Assembly (NCBI RefSeq): GCF_003950295.1
Contig: NZ_RHNP01000032.1
Coordinates: forward strand, 1-36,592
DNA: 36,592 nucleotides
Origin: Loigolactobacillus iwatensis
GTDB lineage: Bacteria > Bacillota > Bacilli > Lactobacillales > Lactobacillaceae
Direction of reading: 5' to 3'
Shown here: one piece after another, positions 1 through 9,390 of the stretch
How positions within the stretch are numbered: the stretch's first letter is position 1
Layout: every line of letters starts with the position of its first letter
Notes under the pieces: generated by a model
Told to the model about the DNA's origin: nothing
The model's database searches: none
Seen by the model: the letters and a program-made list of their open reading frames with translations, nothing else
Made by a program: the position numbers and the translations under genes

Positions 1-262
1 CCTCACCAATTATTTGATGAGGCAATCATAACTTGAATTAAATTATTTTTGAAGTCGGTCAGTTATTTACTGCTTACAAAGTAGTGTGCTTGACCTAACG
101 ATTAAAGATTAACTAAAATCAATTTTTTGGCTCTTTCAGACAAAAAATTATTTATCTTGCTATTGGTGGCCAAAGCAAAGAACGTTCACGCCTAATTGCT
201 TTAACCACCCGACTTCCGGGTAACTTGAGCGCAAAACGTAAACGTTCTTTTTCAATACTTAA
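1..262. other. Gene-free stretch at window edge
   Basis: No reading frame with a ribosome binding site is seen on either strand. The first 22 bases form a small hairpin (CCTCA pairing with TGAGG, plus CAA with TTG around a TTAT loop) that may belong to a feature outside the window. The second half holds the large inverted repeat listed separately at 177-252. Confidence 0.5.
177..252 (-). terminator. Large inverted repeat after adhE, probable terminator
   Basis: A 14-base arm at 177-190 is complementary to 237-250, with one position that is G-U when read on the minus strand. A second hairpin (ACCCG/CGGGT) lies inside the loop. Read on the minus strand it follows the adhE stop codon and ends in a broken T tract (CTTTGCTTT); read on the plus strand the arm ends in TTTTT. 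It is probably the adhE terminator, but the ~46-nt structured loop is larger than in a typical intrinsic terminator. Confidence 0.5.
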
Positions 263-2887
263 TTATTTAACTTCAACACCCTTACCGTCCCACTCACGAA
301 TAAGCAACTCTTTCAATTCCTTAATCAATGGTTCCCGTGGGTTAGCCGTTGTACATTGATCTTCATAGGACAATTCAGCTAATTCATCAACAGTTTTATC
401 AAAGTGATCCTTTTCAACGCGATTATGTTTCAAATCAAGCGTCACATCGACTGAATGAGCTAAATCAATAAAGTGTTTAACTAGGCTTTCCTTCAATTCT
501 TCATCATTGTTACCCTCAAAGCCCAAGAAGCGAGCAATGTCGGCGTAATCCTTCAAAGCACTAAAGTGATCATATTTTGGCCACATTGCTATCTTGGTTG
601 GCGTCTCAGCATTGTAACGAACCACTTGGGGGTACGTAATTGCAATGGCCAAGCCGTGGGGTAAGTTAAATTCACCGCCAAGTTTATGCGCAATTGAATG
701 GGTAATTCCAAGGAATGCGTTGGCAAATGCCATCCCAGCTAAAGTGGAAGCGTCATGCATCTTTTGTCTTGCTACTGGGTCACCATCATAAGAAGCTTTC
801 AAATATTTAAAGGCTAGTTGTAGGGCTTGTAGTGACCAGCCACGTGTATAGTCAGAGGCCATATTAGAAACGTAAGACTCAGTGGCGTGGGTGATAACAT
901 CCAGGCCAGTCCATGCAGTTGTGCGTTTTGGGACCGTTTCAACAAATTGTGAATCAATGATAGCAACATCCGGCTGCATTGCGTAATCCGTAATTGGGTA
1001 CTTAACGTGCGTCTTAGAATCCGTAATAACGGCGTACGGTGTTACTTCCGAACCAGTACCAGATGTTGTTGGAATCCCAATATATTTAGCCTTGTTTGGT
1101 GTTGGTACGCGGTAGGTCCGTTTACGAATATCCAAAAACTTTTGCTTGGCACCAAAGAAAGAAGATTCTGGATGTTCATACATTAACCACATAAACTTGC
1201 CGGCATCCATCGCCGAACCACCGCCTAAAGCAATGACCGTGTCTGGCTTAAAAGCATCCATCCGGGCAACCCCTTTATTGACCGTATCCGTGGATGGATT
1301 TGGTTCAACATCTGAAAAGACTTCAATCTCAACATTATTGCGGCGCTTGCGCAGAACATCTAATACCCGATCCGAATAACCAAATTTCACCATTCCAGGA
1401 TCACAAACTAGAAATACTCGGTTGATTCCTGCCATTTGTTCAAGGTAGCGAACCGAATTACGCTCAAAGTAGACCTTGGGTGGTAACTTGATCCACTGCA
1501 TATTGTTACGTCGTTTTGCCACTGTTTTGATATTTAGTAAATCAAAATCAGTTACGTTATGTGAAATTGAATTCTTACCGTAAGAACCAGTTCCAAGTGT
1601 TAAGGAAGGCACCATATTGTTATAGATATTACCAATCCCACCAACTGCTGAAGGCTGATTGATAAGAATCCGGCAAGCCTTCATTTTAAGCGCAAATTTC
1701 GTCATTAAGTCATCATCGGTTGTGTGTAAGCCAGCAGTATGTCCTAATCCACCAAAATCAAGTAATTCTTCACATAGCTTGAAGGCCTCATCATGACCGG
1801 AAGCTTTATACAAGGACAAAACCGGTGATAACTTTTCCCGTGAGAGCGGGTACTTGGGCCCAACACCGTCAATTTCAGCAATTAGAACTTTAGTATCTTC
1901 TGGTACTTTGATACCCGCTAATTCAGCAATTTGGTAAGCTGACTTCCCAGCAATTGGTCCTTTAACACCGCCACGTTTTTCGTCAAACATTGCGTCAGAA
2001 AGTGCCTTCTGATCGCTCTTTTTAACAAAGTAGCAGTTCCAATACTTGAATTCAGCCTTAACCTGTTCGTAGATATCACTGTCAACGACGGCACTATTTT
2101 CAGAAGCACAAACCATCCCGTTATCAAACGTTTTTGAAAGTACAATATCATTTACCGATTGCTTAATGTTAGCCGTCTTTTCGATGTACGTTGGACCATT
2201 ACCAGGACCAACACCTAAAGCAGGTTTACCAGTTGAATAAGCTGCCTTGACCATGCTTGGGCCACCAGTTGCTAAAACAGTTGCAACGTCATCATGATTC
2301 ATTAAAGCCCCAGTTGCCTGGATACTTGGTTGATCAATCCATTCAATACAGTCTTCAGGTGCCCCAGCCTCAATAGCTGCAGCACGAATAATTTTTGCTG
2401 TTTCCACACACGATTTTTGAGCCTGCGGATGAAAGCCAAATATAATTGTATTTCGTGTTTTTAGAGAAATTAATGATTTGAAAACGACAGTTGACGTTGG
2501 GTTTGTTACCGGTGTAACACCCGCAATAACACCAACTGGTTCGGCAATTTTCATCAATTGTTCTTCATCATTGTCTTCAATAATACCCACTGTTTTATCG
2601 TGGCGAATACTATTCCAGATATACTCACTTGCATACATATTTTTAATTGCTTTATCTTCAACGACGCCACGGTGTGTTTCAGCAACTGCCATTTTGGCTA
2701 GCTTCATATGATTATCCAATGCCGCAATCGCCATTGCTTCACAAACTTTATCAACTTGCTCTTGTGTAAAGTTTGCCATTTTGTCTAAGGCAACGTGGGA
2801 TCTTTTAACTAGGTTATCGATCATCTTATCAACATCAACGGTTTCTTTCTTTTCAGTCGCTTTTGGTACGTTTGTCGGTTTAAGCAT
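263..2887 (-). CDS. adhE: Bifunctional acetaldehyde-CoA/alcohol dehydrogenase AdhE
   Basis: Two-step NADH-dependent reduction of acetyl-CoA to acetaldehyde and then ethanol, regenerating NAD+ during fermentation; the family forms cytoplasmic helical filaments called spirosomes. The N-terminal half (about residues 1-440) is a CoA-acylating aldehyde dehydrogenase with the catalytic cysteine in DNGMVCASE near residue 255. The C-terminal half is an iron-dependent alcohol dehydrogenase, with GGGSAMDAGKFMW, GTGSEVTPYAVITD and the metal-ligand histidines in DVITHATES and AHKLGGEFNLPHG. At about 874 aa it has the usual full length. An ATG at 2902 is also in frame but has no usable ribosome binding site; the ATG at 2887 has GGAG nine bases upstream and is preferred. 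The gene is monocistronic, with a Rex- and CcpA-type promoter region listed separately. Confidence 0.96.
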   Translation of the reverse strand: MLKPTNVPKATEKKETVDVDKMIDNLVKRSHVALDKMANFTQEQVDKVCEAMAIAALDNHMKLAKMAVAETHRGVVEDKAIKNMYASEYIWNSIRHDKTVGIIEDNDEEQLMKIAEPVGVIAGVTPVTNPTSTVVFKSLISLKTRNTIIFGFHPQAQKSCVETAKIIRAAAIEAGAPEDCIEWIDQPSIQATGALMNHDDVATVLATGGPSMVKAAYSTGKPALGVGPGNGPTYIEKTANIKQSVNDIVLSKTFDNGMVCASENSAVVDSDIYEQVKAEFKYWNCYFVKKSDQKALSDAMFDEKRGGVKGPIAGKSAYQIAELAGIKVPEDTKVLIAEIDGVGPKYPLSREKLSPVLSLYKASGHDEAFKLCEELLDFGGLGHTAGLHTTDDDLMTKFALKMKACRILINQPSAVGGIGNIYNNMVPSLTLGTGSYGKNSISHNVTDFDLLNIKTVAKRRNNMQWIKLPPKVYFERNSVRYLEQMAGINRVFLVCDPGMVKFGYSDRVLDVLRKRRNNVEIEVFSDVEPNPSTDTVNKGVARMDAFKPDTVIALGGGSAMDAGKFMWLMYEHPESSFFGAKQKFLDIRKRTYRVPTPNKAKYIGIPTTSGTGSEVTPYAVITDSKTHVKYPITDYAMQPDVAIIDSQFVETVPKRTTAWTGLDVITHATESYVSNMASDYTRGWSLQALQLAFKYLKASYDGDPVARQKMHDASTLAGMAFANAFLGITHSIAHKLGGEFNLPHGLAIAITYPQVVRYNAETPTKIAMWPKYDHFSALKDYADIARFLGFEGNNDEELKESLVKHFIDLAHSVDVTLDLKHNRVEKDHFDKTVDELAELSYEDQCTTANPREPLIKELKELLIREWDGKGVEVK

Positions 2888-2922
2888 ATTTCGAATCTCC
2901 ATTCCAAATTATCGTTTTTTGT

Positions 2923-2940
2923 TTGTTATTTATTTCACAA
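2923..2940 (-). promoter_or_regulatory. Rex operator, proximal, over adhE start site
   Basis: The minus strand reads TTGTGAAATAAATAACAA, which differs from the Rex consensus TTGTGAAWWWWTTCACAA at only two positions of the second half. It sits directly downstream of the predicted -10 box, so NAD+-bound Rex would block initiation and NADH would relieve it. Rex itself is encoded at 21796-22455. Confidence 0.8.
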
Positions 2941-2944
2941 GTAA

Positions 2945-2973
2945 ATAGTACCTCTCCTAATTCTTTTTGTAAA
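2945..2973 (-). promoter_or_regulatory. Probable sigma-A promoter of adhE
   Basis: On the minus strand TTTACA (2973-2968) and TACTAT (2950-2945) are separated by 17 bases. Transcription would start near 2938, inside the proximal Rex box. Confidence 0.6.
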
Positions 2974-3002
2974 GCTTTTTAATGTGGAATTTTTTTGGCT
3001 GT

Positions 3003-3016
3003 ATTAAGCGCTTTCA
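3003..3016 (-). promoter_or_regulatory. Catabolite-responsive element (cre) upstream of adhE
   Basis: The minus strand reads TGAAAGCGCTTAAT, containing the conserved TGAAANCG core of CcpA sites; the second half-site is imperfect. It lies about 30 bp upstream of the -35 box, between the two Rex boxes, so carbon-source control of adhE is likely. Confidence 0.6.
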
Positions 3017-3070
3017 ATATTGCAAAAGCTAGTTTTCCATTACATCTTTCAAAAAAGTAGGTAAAATTAT

Positions 3071-3088
3071 TTGTGAATATTTTCGCAA
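3071..3088 (+). promoter_or_regulatory. Rex operator, distal, upstream of adhE
   Basis: The plus strand reads TTGTGAATATTTTCGCAA, one base from the Rex consensus. It lies about 130 bp upstream of the predicted adhE start site, suggesting either a second upstream promoter or cooperative Rex binding. Confidence 0.72.
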
Positions 3089-3415
3089 TGAACACAAAAA
3101 TAACGAGCTAATTGTTTGAAAAAAATTGAAATTTTTTACGACAATTTCAAAATAGAAGATCTCCTAATTGATAGTTTAACATACAATACCCACTTTTGTC
3201 AAGCTAAATATAGAGCAAAGCAAGCCCCCAATTACACTCGAAATGGTCGTATTTATCTAAGGCGCGACAATTTCGACGTATCGCAATTAAGTACTTGATT
3301 CTGGCATTACAAAGAACTTAATAAGTTCCGTCTGCGTCCTCACCTACGGAAAACATGTTTCCGAGCGTAGTCTAAAGAGTGTTTGGAACAGTGGTTGAAT
3401 TCTACTTTACCATTG

Positions 3416-3491
3416 AAGATTATTACTGCCCTTGCTGACAATGTCGATCGGACTTAACTAAACCGAAGTCCGCGACACAGCTAATAATCTT
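3416..3491. other. Extended imperfect hairpin, candidate structured RNA
   Basis: Four paired segments stack in order: 3416-3425 with 3482-3491 (10 bp), GCTG 3434-3437 with CAGC 3478-3481, GTCG 3443-3446 with CGAC 3473-3476, and CGGACTT 3449-3455 with AAGTCCG 3466-3472. The 3' arm is almost continuous, while the 5' arm carries bulges of 8, 5 and 2 bases. There is no T tract after it, so it does not look like an intrinsic terminator. It may be a non-coding RNA, a processing site or a decayed mobile element; the strand is undetermined. Confidence 0.4.
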
Positions 3492-3585
3492 GCTGCCACA
3501 AGCGATGGCCATTCCTGTGACAAAAGCCAAGGAGCACAGTTATAAACTCACGATTAAATTCATCTCGGTCACCGCAGGAATCTGC

Positions 3586-3633
3586 TTTTTCCAACACGTT
3601 TACACTGAACTAGTCAGATAAATACTAGTAAGG
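3586..3633 (+). repeat. Dispersed intergenic repeat, type B, copy 1
   Basis: It begins TTTTTCCAACACGTTTACAC and continues into an ACTAGTCAGATAAATACTAG segment. Related degenerate copies occur at 17907-17957, 35226-35275, 35131-35183 and 9669-9715. The sequences were compared by eye. Confidence 0.5.
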
Positions 3634-3670
3634 TCATTTTCTTGAAGCATGTGTCTAGACCCAGACAGAC

Positions 3671-3735
3671 AAATATCCCTCCGTAGTTGATAAACGAACT
3701 AACCTAGTTCATCTATCAACTATGGAGGGATATTT
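3671..3735 (-). terminator. Long nested hairpin, probable yajC terminator
   Basis: A 22-bp stem (3671-3692 with 3714-3735, one position mismatched or wobble depending on strand) encloses an inner GAACTA/TAGTTC hairpin. It begins about 50 bp downstream of the yajC stop on the minus strand. The stem ends in a TATTT run rather than a long T tract, so it may also stabilise the 3' end of the transcript. Confidence 0.6.
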
Positions 3736-3787
3736 ATCGATCCAAAATACGACTGGAAAACTGTTTTATTCTGCCACTAAACCAAAT

Positions 3788-4183
3788 TTACTTAGTTTGG
3801 TCATCTTTTTTATCTTCGTCTTCGTTGTAAGGAACTTCGCTTTTAGCTTCAGCTTCTTCACTTGATGGTTTTGCTTCATCACTAGTTGGCTTAGCCTCTT
3901 CGACGTTAGTCGGCGCGGACTGATTAACAACACGTCCAATTGCACGTAAATCAAAAGTCAGATAAACGCCTTCAATATCTAATTCAGCCGTTTGTTTCGT
4001 ATTATCTATTTTACTGATAACACCGTGAAGTCCGCCAATTGTAACAACTTCATCGCCGGGCTTCATTGCTGACATCATTTGTTTCTTTTTGTCTTGTGAT
4101 TTTTTTTGGGGCCGAATCATCATAAAGTACATTAAAGCAAACAAAATGACGATCATAATAATTGAACTCATACCGCTATTCAT
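3788..4183 (-). CDS. yajC: YajC, accessory subunit of the Sec translocon
   Basis: YajC associates with SecDF and SecYEG and aids protein export and membrane insertion. The 131-aa product starts with one membrane helix (about residues 5-22, IIMIVILFALMYFMMIRPQK), followed by the conserved MIRPQKK boundary and the KPGDEVVTIGGLHGVI core domain (about residues 41-90). The C-terminal 40 residues are an acidic, low-complexity tail rich in E, K and D, longer than in most homologues. GAGGTG lies eight bases before the ATG. It follows tgt in the same direction with a 79-bp gap, the usual tgt-yajC arrangement. Confidence 0.93.
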   Translation of the reverse strand: MNSGMSSIIMIVILFALMYFMMIRPQKKSQDKKKQMMSAMKPGDEVVTIGGLHGVISKIDNTKQTAELDIEGVYLTFDLRAIGRVVNQSAPTNVEEAKPTSDEAKPSSEEAEAKSEVPYNEDEDKKDDQTK

Positions 4184-4262
4184 AAATTTAACACCTCATT
4201 ATATTTTTTCTGAAACTCTATTAATAAGCCTAACAGACTTACTTTCGGACTTCCAGTTAAAA

Positions 4263-5429
<1,167 letters not shown>

Positions 5430-5496
5430 TCAATTTAGCAATAAACCTATAACCTAAACGGCTAAAAGGATGCCATTAAATCTTCTTAACTGTCAC

Positions 5497-5524
5497 ATTC
5501 TATCATTTTAAAACAATTTGGCAA
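5497..5524 (-). promoter_or_regulatory. Probable promoter of tgt-yajC
   Basis: The minus strand has TTGCCA (5524-5519) and TAGAAT (5502-5497) with a 16-base spacer, about 90 bp upstream of the tgt ATG. This fits with a terminator separating tgt from queA. Confidence 0.5.
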
Positions 5525-5540
5525 GTAATCAAAAAGTATT

Positions 5541-5554
5541 TGAAAGCGCTTAAA
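5541..5554 (+). promoter_or_regulatory. Candidate cre site upstream of tgt
   Basis: TGAAAGCGCTTAAA has one mismatch to the CcpA consensus TGWNANCGNTNWCA. It is centred about 57 bp upstream of the predicted tgt start site, a position at which cre sites in other Bacillota can activate. On the plus strand it also overlaps a TTGAAA-16-TAAAAT promoter-like pair with no gene downstream. The target is uncertain. Confidence 0.5.
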
Positions 5555-5826
5555 GATGTGTTAAAATACGATTGACGGGAAGTATTGCTAAAGCCAAGTC
5601 CGAACTTTCTCGCTAATTGAACCTAATCAATTGTTATCAAAATAAATTGTTGTCTTGAACAGTCTCCATTAGCTTGTTACGTTCGTACAGCCGTTTTGAT
5701 TACTAATGCGTTAGAGTGACATTTTTGTAACACCCCGCATGGTCCTTGATCATGTCTCAAACAAAAAATCTTGGCTGGCGTATTTCCTGTTTTTTTGTCA
5801 TTAAATGGCTCAAACCAATTTCATTC
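5555..5826. other. Gene-free spacer between tgt and queA
   Basis: About 270 bp with no reading frame supported by a ribosome binding site. Only a short CTAA/TTAG hairpin is visible. Nothing recognisable was found. Confidence 0.4.
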
Positions 5827-5870
5827 GAAAGAAGCCACGGTAAACCTTTAAGTTTACCGTGGCTTCTTTC
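5827..5870 (-). terminator. Strong bidirectional hairpin, queA terminator
   Basis: A perfect 19-bp stem (5827-5845 with 5852-5870) has a six-base loop. It lies 36 bp after the queA stop on the minus strand and ends in CTTCTTTC on both strands. It should separate queA transcription from tgt. Confidence 0.8.
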
Positions 5871-5905
5871 TTGGCTGTCAATTCAGAGCAAAATTCTTCT
5901 GATAG

Positions 5906-6940
5906 CTATTTAATAAACATAGCATCGCCGAAACTAAAGAAACGGTAACGCTCTTCAATTGCGTGGGCATAAGCATTAAGAATTGTGTCCCGCCCTGTAA
6001 AGGCAGCAACTAACATCACTAGCGTTGATTTTGGCAAATGAAAGTTAGTAATGAAGGCATCGACAACCTGCCACTTGTAGCCAGGCTTAATAAAAATGTC
6101 GGTCCAACCAGAATCGGCCTTAATTTCACCATTAAACTTAGTACCAATCGTTTCTAACGTCCGAATTGACGTGGTCCCAGTGGCAATAATTCGACCACCA
6201 TTTTGTCGAACTTCGTTTAATTCGGCGGCCGCTTTCGGTGTCAAACGGTAAAATTCGCTGTGCATTTTATGGTCGTCAATATTCTCCTCATCAACTGGCC
6301 GAAATGTACCAAGACCAACGTGCAAGGTTAAATAAATTAGCTTAACGCCCTTATCCTGAACTTGTTTAAGCAAATCCTTAGTCCAGTGTAATCCGGCGGT
6401 TGGTGCTGCAGCCGAGCCATTTTCTTTAGCGTAAACTGTTTGGTACATCTCAGGATCATCTAATTTTTCTTTAATGTACGGTGGTAATGGTGTTTCACCT
6501 AATTGTTCTAGAATTTCCATAAAGATACCAGCATAGTGAAATTCAATCATCCGGCCACCGTGTTCCAATTCTTTCGTGACCGTCGCTTTTAATTGACCAT
6601 CACCAAAGACAATCTCCGTTCCAACTTTGGCCCGTTTAGCCGGCTTCATTAGTGTTTCCCAATTGTCACCGTCCGTATTGTTTAACAATAATACTTCCAT
6701 ATGCCCACCAGTATCTGGCTTAACCCCGTATAGTCGAGCGGGCATTACGCGGGTATCATTCATTACAACGGCATCCCCGGCGTGTAATTCATCAAGAATG
6801 TCATAAAAATGTTTATCGGCCATTTCACCAGTTTTATGATCTAAAACCAGTAAGCGTGAGGCGTCCCGCTCTTTTAATGGTGTTTGGGCGATAAGTTCGT
6901 GGGGCAAATTATAATCAAAATCTTCAAGTGTTAATCCCAT
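5906..6940 (-). CDS. queA: S-adenosylmethionine:tRNA ribosyltransferase-isomerase QueA
   Basis: Transfers the ribosyl moiety of SAM to preQ1-34 in tRNA to form epoxyqueuosine. The 344-aa product has the family hallmarks: [15 protein letters not shown] and [10 protein letters not shown] at the N-terminus, [13 protein letters not shown] near residue 60, [10 protein letters not shown] near residue 180, [10 protein letters not shown] near residue 209, [10 protein letters not shown] near residue 254 and [16 protein letters not shown] near residue 295. AAAGGAAG lies seven bases before the ATG. The gene follows ruvB with a 27-bp gap, so ruvA-ruvB-queA is probably one operon. Confidence 0.97.
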   Translation of the reverse strand: MGLTLEDFDYNLPHELIAQTPLKERDASRLLVLDHKTGEMADKHFYDILDELHAGDAVVMNDTRVMPARLYGVKPDTGGHMEVLLLNNTDGDNWETLMKPAKRAKVGTEIVFGDGQLKATVTKELEHGGRMIEFHYAGIFMEILEQLGETPLPPYIKEKLDDPEMYQTVYAKENGSAAAPTAGLHWTKDLLKQVQDKGVKLIYLTLHVGLGTFRPVDEENIDDHKMHSEFYRLTPKAAAELNEVRQNGGRIIATGTTSIRTLETIGTKFNGEIKADSGWTDIFIKPGYKWQVVDAFITNFHLPKSTLVMLVAAFTGRDTILNAYAHAIEERYRFFSFGDAMFIK

Positions 6941-6967
6941 AATTCTACTTCCTTTACGTCAGTCAAC

Positions 6968-7978
6968 TTATTTTTTTGGTTCATATTTAATACCTAAGTG
7001 TGCGTATGCTTGCGGCGTCACAACCCGGCCACGTTGCGTTCGCTTCAAGAAACCAATCTGCAATAAGTACGGTTCGTACATCTCTTCGATCGTTTCCGTC
7101 TCTTCACCAACATTGGCCGCAATTGTACCTAACCCAACTGGCCCGCCATCGTAATAATTGATCATCGTCAGTAATAATTTTTGATCAACGTAATCTAATC
7201 CGCGATCATCAACTTGCAGCAGCTTGAGTGCCTTAGCAACAATTAACTGATCAATTGATTTTTGATCGGCCACCTGCGCAAAATCACGAATCCGCTTTAA
7301 CAGTCGGTTGGCCACCCGAGGTGTTCCCCGGGAACGGCGGGCAATTTCATGGGCGCCTTCTAACGCAATCTTGGTATCAAAAATATCGGCCGATCGTTCC
7401 ACAATATCGGTCAAATCAGCCTCTTTATAATACGCCATATGTTCAACAATACCAAATCGATCCCGTAACGGTGCCGATAATAGGCCAGCCCGTGTGGTTG
7501 CGCCGATCAAAGTAAACGGTGGCAATGGAAAATGAACCGGATGGGCTGTTGGGCCTTGGCCGATAACAATATCAACAAAAAAGTCTTCCATTGCCGAATA
7601 GAGCATTTCTTCCACAATCTTTGGTAAGCGGTGAATTTCATCAATAAATAGAATATCTCCAGGTTGCAGTTCATTTAAAATTGCGACTAAATCGCCTGGC
7701 TTTTCAATCGCTGGGCCACTCGTTGTTCGAATGTTAACCTGCATTTCACGAGCAATTACCATTGCTAAAGTTGTTTTACCTAAACCCGGTGGTCCATACA
7801 GCAAAACGTGGTCTAATGCCTCTTCACGCTTTTTGGCTGCCGCAATATACACTTGCAACTCACTTTTGACCTTATCCTGACCGATGTACTGACTTAGATA
7901 CTGAGGGCGTAATGATTTTTCAAGACTTTCTTCGCCATTATCTTCTGTTTCCGGTGAAATCACACGTTTATCAGCCAT
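6968..7978 (-). CDS. ruvB: Holliday junction branch migration ATPase RuvB
   Basis: Hexameric AAA+ motor that drives branch migration of Holliday junctions together with RuvA. The 336-aa product shows the N-terminal [12 protein letters not shown] segment, Walker [10 protein letters not shown] (around residues 64-72), Walker [12 protein letters not shown], the sensor-1 region [18 protein letters not shown] and the winged-helix C-terminus ending in [22 protein letters not shown] lies five bases before the ATG. It is 17 bp downstream of ruvA in the same direction, indicating co-transcription. Confidence 0.98.
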   Translation of the reverse strand: MADKRVISPETEDNGEESLEKSLRPQYLSQYIGQDKVKSELQVYIAAAKKREEALDHVLLYGPPGLGKTTLAMVIAREMQVNIRTTSGPAIEKPGDLVAILNELQPGDILFIDEIHRLPKIVEEMLYSAMEDFFVDIVIGQGPTAHPVHFPLPPFTLIGATTRAGLLSAPLRDRFGIVEHMAYYKEADLTDIVERSADIFDTKIALEGAHEIARRSRGTPRVANRLLKRIRDFAQVADQKSIDQLIVAKALKLLQVDDRGLDYVDQKLLLTMINYYDGGPVGLGTIAANVGEETETIEEMYEPYLLQIGFLKRTQRGRVVTPQAYAHLGIKYEPKK

Positions 7979-7995
7979 CGAAACCCTCCTTTACC

Positions 7996-8607
7996 TTAAC
8001 CTTTCATCAATAACCGTAAAGCCTCACTTAAATAAGCGTCCGTGCTATCCGCACTAAACGTTTTTAGTGGCTTAGTGATTGCCTTAACTTCACGTTCTTT
8101 ATAGCCCAATGCCGATAAAGCCGCCAATGTTTCCTTTAAATACGGACTCAGCGTTTCGTCCATGACTGGCATACTTTGCTGGCCTGGAACGGTCTCTGGA
8201 TTAGTTAAATCAGTCAGCTTACCCTTTAAATCAAGAACAATTTGCTGAGCCGTTTTTTTGCCGACACCAGGAAACTTAGTTAAATAACCCACGTCGTCAG
8301 TTTTAATTGCGTTAATCAAACCAGCATGATCATTATTTGCCAAAATAGCCAACGCCGATTTCGGCCCAATACCAGAAACCTTAATTAACTTTTCAAATAG
8401 TAATTTTTCATCTTGATTACCGAAACCAAATAAGGTGATCTCTGTATCACGAATTGCCTGGTAAACGTAAATTTTTTGTTGCTTTTCCTTTGAAACTTCA
8501 AAACGAAATGGGTTGGCCAATTGAAGCTTATAACCCACTCCGTTAACTTCAAGCACAATATAAAAAGGGCTTACGTACGTGACGTAGCCAACGAAATAAT
8601 CATACAT
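7996..8607 (-). CDS. ruvA: Holliday junction DNA-binding protein RuvA
   Basis: Tetrameric protein that clamps Holliday junctions and loads RuvB. The product of about 203 aa begins MYDYFVGYVTYVS (OB-fold domain I). It has two helix-hairpin-helix motifs, KVSGIGPKSALAIL and KFPGVGKKTAQQIVLDLKGKL, and a C-terminal RuvB-binding domain (SALGYKEREVKAI). A GTG two codons upstream is in frame, but AAGGA is nine bases before the ATG at 8607, so that start is chosen. It heads the ruvAB-queA operon; a TGGTACAAT extended -10 lies upstream, near 8660. Confidence 0.96.
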   Translation of the reverse strand: MYDYFVGYVTYVSPFYIVLEVNGVGYKLQLANPFRFEVSKEKQQKIYVYQAIRDTEITLFGFGNQDEKLLFEKLIKVSGIGPKSALAILANNDHAGLINAIKTDDVGYLTKFPGVGKKTAQQIVLDLKGKLTDLTNPETVPGQQSMPVMDETLSPYLKETLAALSALGYKEREVKAITKPLKTFSADSTDAYLSEALRLLMKG

Positions 8608-8706
8608 AACCACAATTCCTTACTTTTTTAAATGAGTACATATGTTTGCCTGATAGCATTGTACCACACCTAGCTCAATTTTTACCGGCTTATCGGAGAT
8701 TTCATT

Positions 8707-9021
8707 TTAGCCGGCCATTTTTAAGCCAATGACACCAACCAAAATACAGCCAACAAAGAAAAATTTGGCGGGTGAACTTTTTTCATTTAATCTAAAAATC
8801 CCGTATAGCACACTACTTATTGCGCCAATCCCAGTCCAAACTGCATAGGCCACACTTAAAGGTATTGTTTTTGTTGCTTGACTCAGTAAGATCATACTAA
8901 GGGTAACGCTGAACACCGAGAGTAACCGATAATACCAGCGGCCAGTAGCCATTGCCTGCTGCAACCAGGCGATAAAACCTAACTCACAAAAACCGGCAAT
9001 AATTAACATTAACCAACTCAT
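8707..9021 (-). CDS. Small multidrug resistance family protein, YkkD-like partner
   Basis: 104-aa, four-helix membrane protein of the SMR family, with the essential membrane-embedded glutamate in helix 1 (LIIAGFCELGF, about residue 13) and the signature AYAVWTGIGAI near residue 59. SMR proteins exchange protons for cationic compounds, and paired members of this type often export guanidinium or quaternary ammonium compounds as heterodimers. Its start codon overlaps the stop of the upstream SMR gene (ATGA-type, 9018-9021), the arrangement of ykkC-ykkD. By eye it is closer to YkkD than to YkkC. The actual substrate cannot be told from sequence. Confidence 0.85.
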   Translation of the reverse strand: MSWLMLIIAGFCELGFIAWLQQAMATGRWYYRLLSVFSVTLSMILLSQATKTIPLSVAYAVWTGIGAISSVLYGIFRLNEKSSPAKFFFVGCILVGVIGLKMAG

Positions 9022-9350
9022 GGGCGCTCTCCCTTCACGTTGCTAAGTTCCAGACCAATAATTCCAAACAATAAAATGCCCAGTGCCAACAATTTACCAA
9101 CCGATACTGATTCACCAAGAATTGTCATTCCAACAAGTGAAGTCCCAGCCGTACCGATTCCTGTAAAAACGGCGTAGGTAACGCCAACACCAAATGCTTG
9201 TAACGCAAAATTAAGAAAATAAAAACTACAAGCAAGCAAGAATACGGTCAACAAGGTAGGTCCTAACTGGGTAAAACCGTGACTAGCCTCCAAACTAGTC
9301 GCCCAACCAACCTCTAATAAACCAGCAATTAATAAAGAAATATAAGCCAT
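9018..9350 (-). CDS. Small multidrug resistance family protein, YkkC-like partner
   Basis: First gene of the paired SMR operon, 110 aa. Helix 1 carries the catalytic glutamate in LLIAGLLEVGWA (about residue 13) and the signature TYAVFTGIGTAGTSL sits near residue 59; overall it resembles YkkC and Gdx/SugE-type guanidinium exporters. The reading frame extends nine codons further upstream, but the start at 9350 has AGGAGGG six bases before it and gives the standard SMR length. The pair lies between mutL and ruvA, so it interrupts a usually compact DNA-repair region. A terminator hairpin in its leader suggests attenuation, but no guanidine-I riboswitch core was found. Confidence 0.86.
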   Translation of the reverse strand: MAYISLLIAGLLEVGWATSLEASHGFTQLGPTLLTVFLLACSFYFLNFALQAFGVGVTYAVFTGIGTAGTSLVGMTILGESVSVGKLLALGILLFGIIGLELSNVKGERP

Positions 9351-9390
9351 CCTTATCCCTCCTAAATTCAACAGCATCTCTTAGCAAAAT

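Larger units (their letters stand above)
3089..3670. other. Gene-free stretch between adhE and yajC
   Basis: About 580 bp with no convincing gene. The one reading frame present (3116-3298, TTG start) has no ribosome binding site. It contains an extended imperfect hairpin at 3416-3491 and a dispersed repeat copy at 3586-3633, both listed separately. Confidence 0.5.

Noticed and set aside
3116-3298. 60-codon plus-strand frame starting TTG
   Set aside because: No ribosome binding site, no recognisable domain, and it overlaps the adhE upstream regulatory region.
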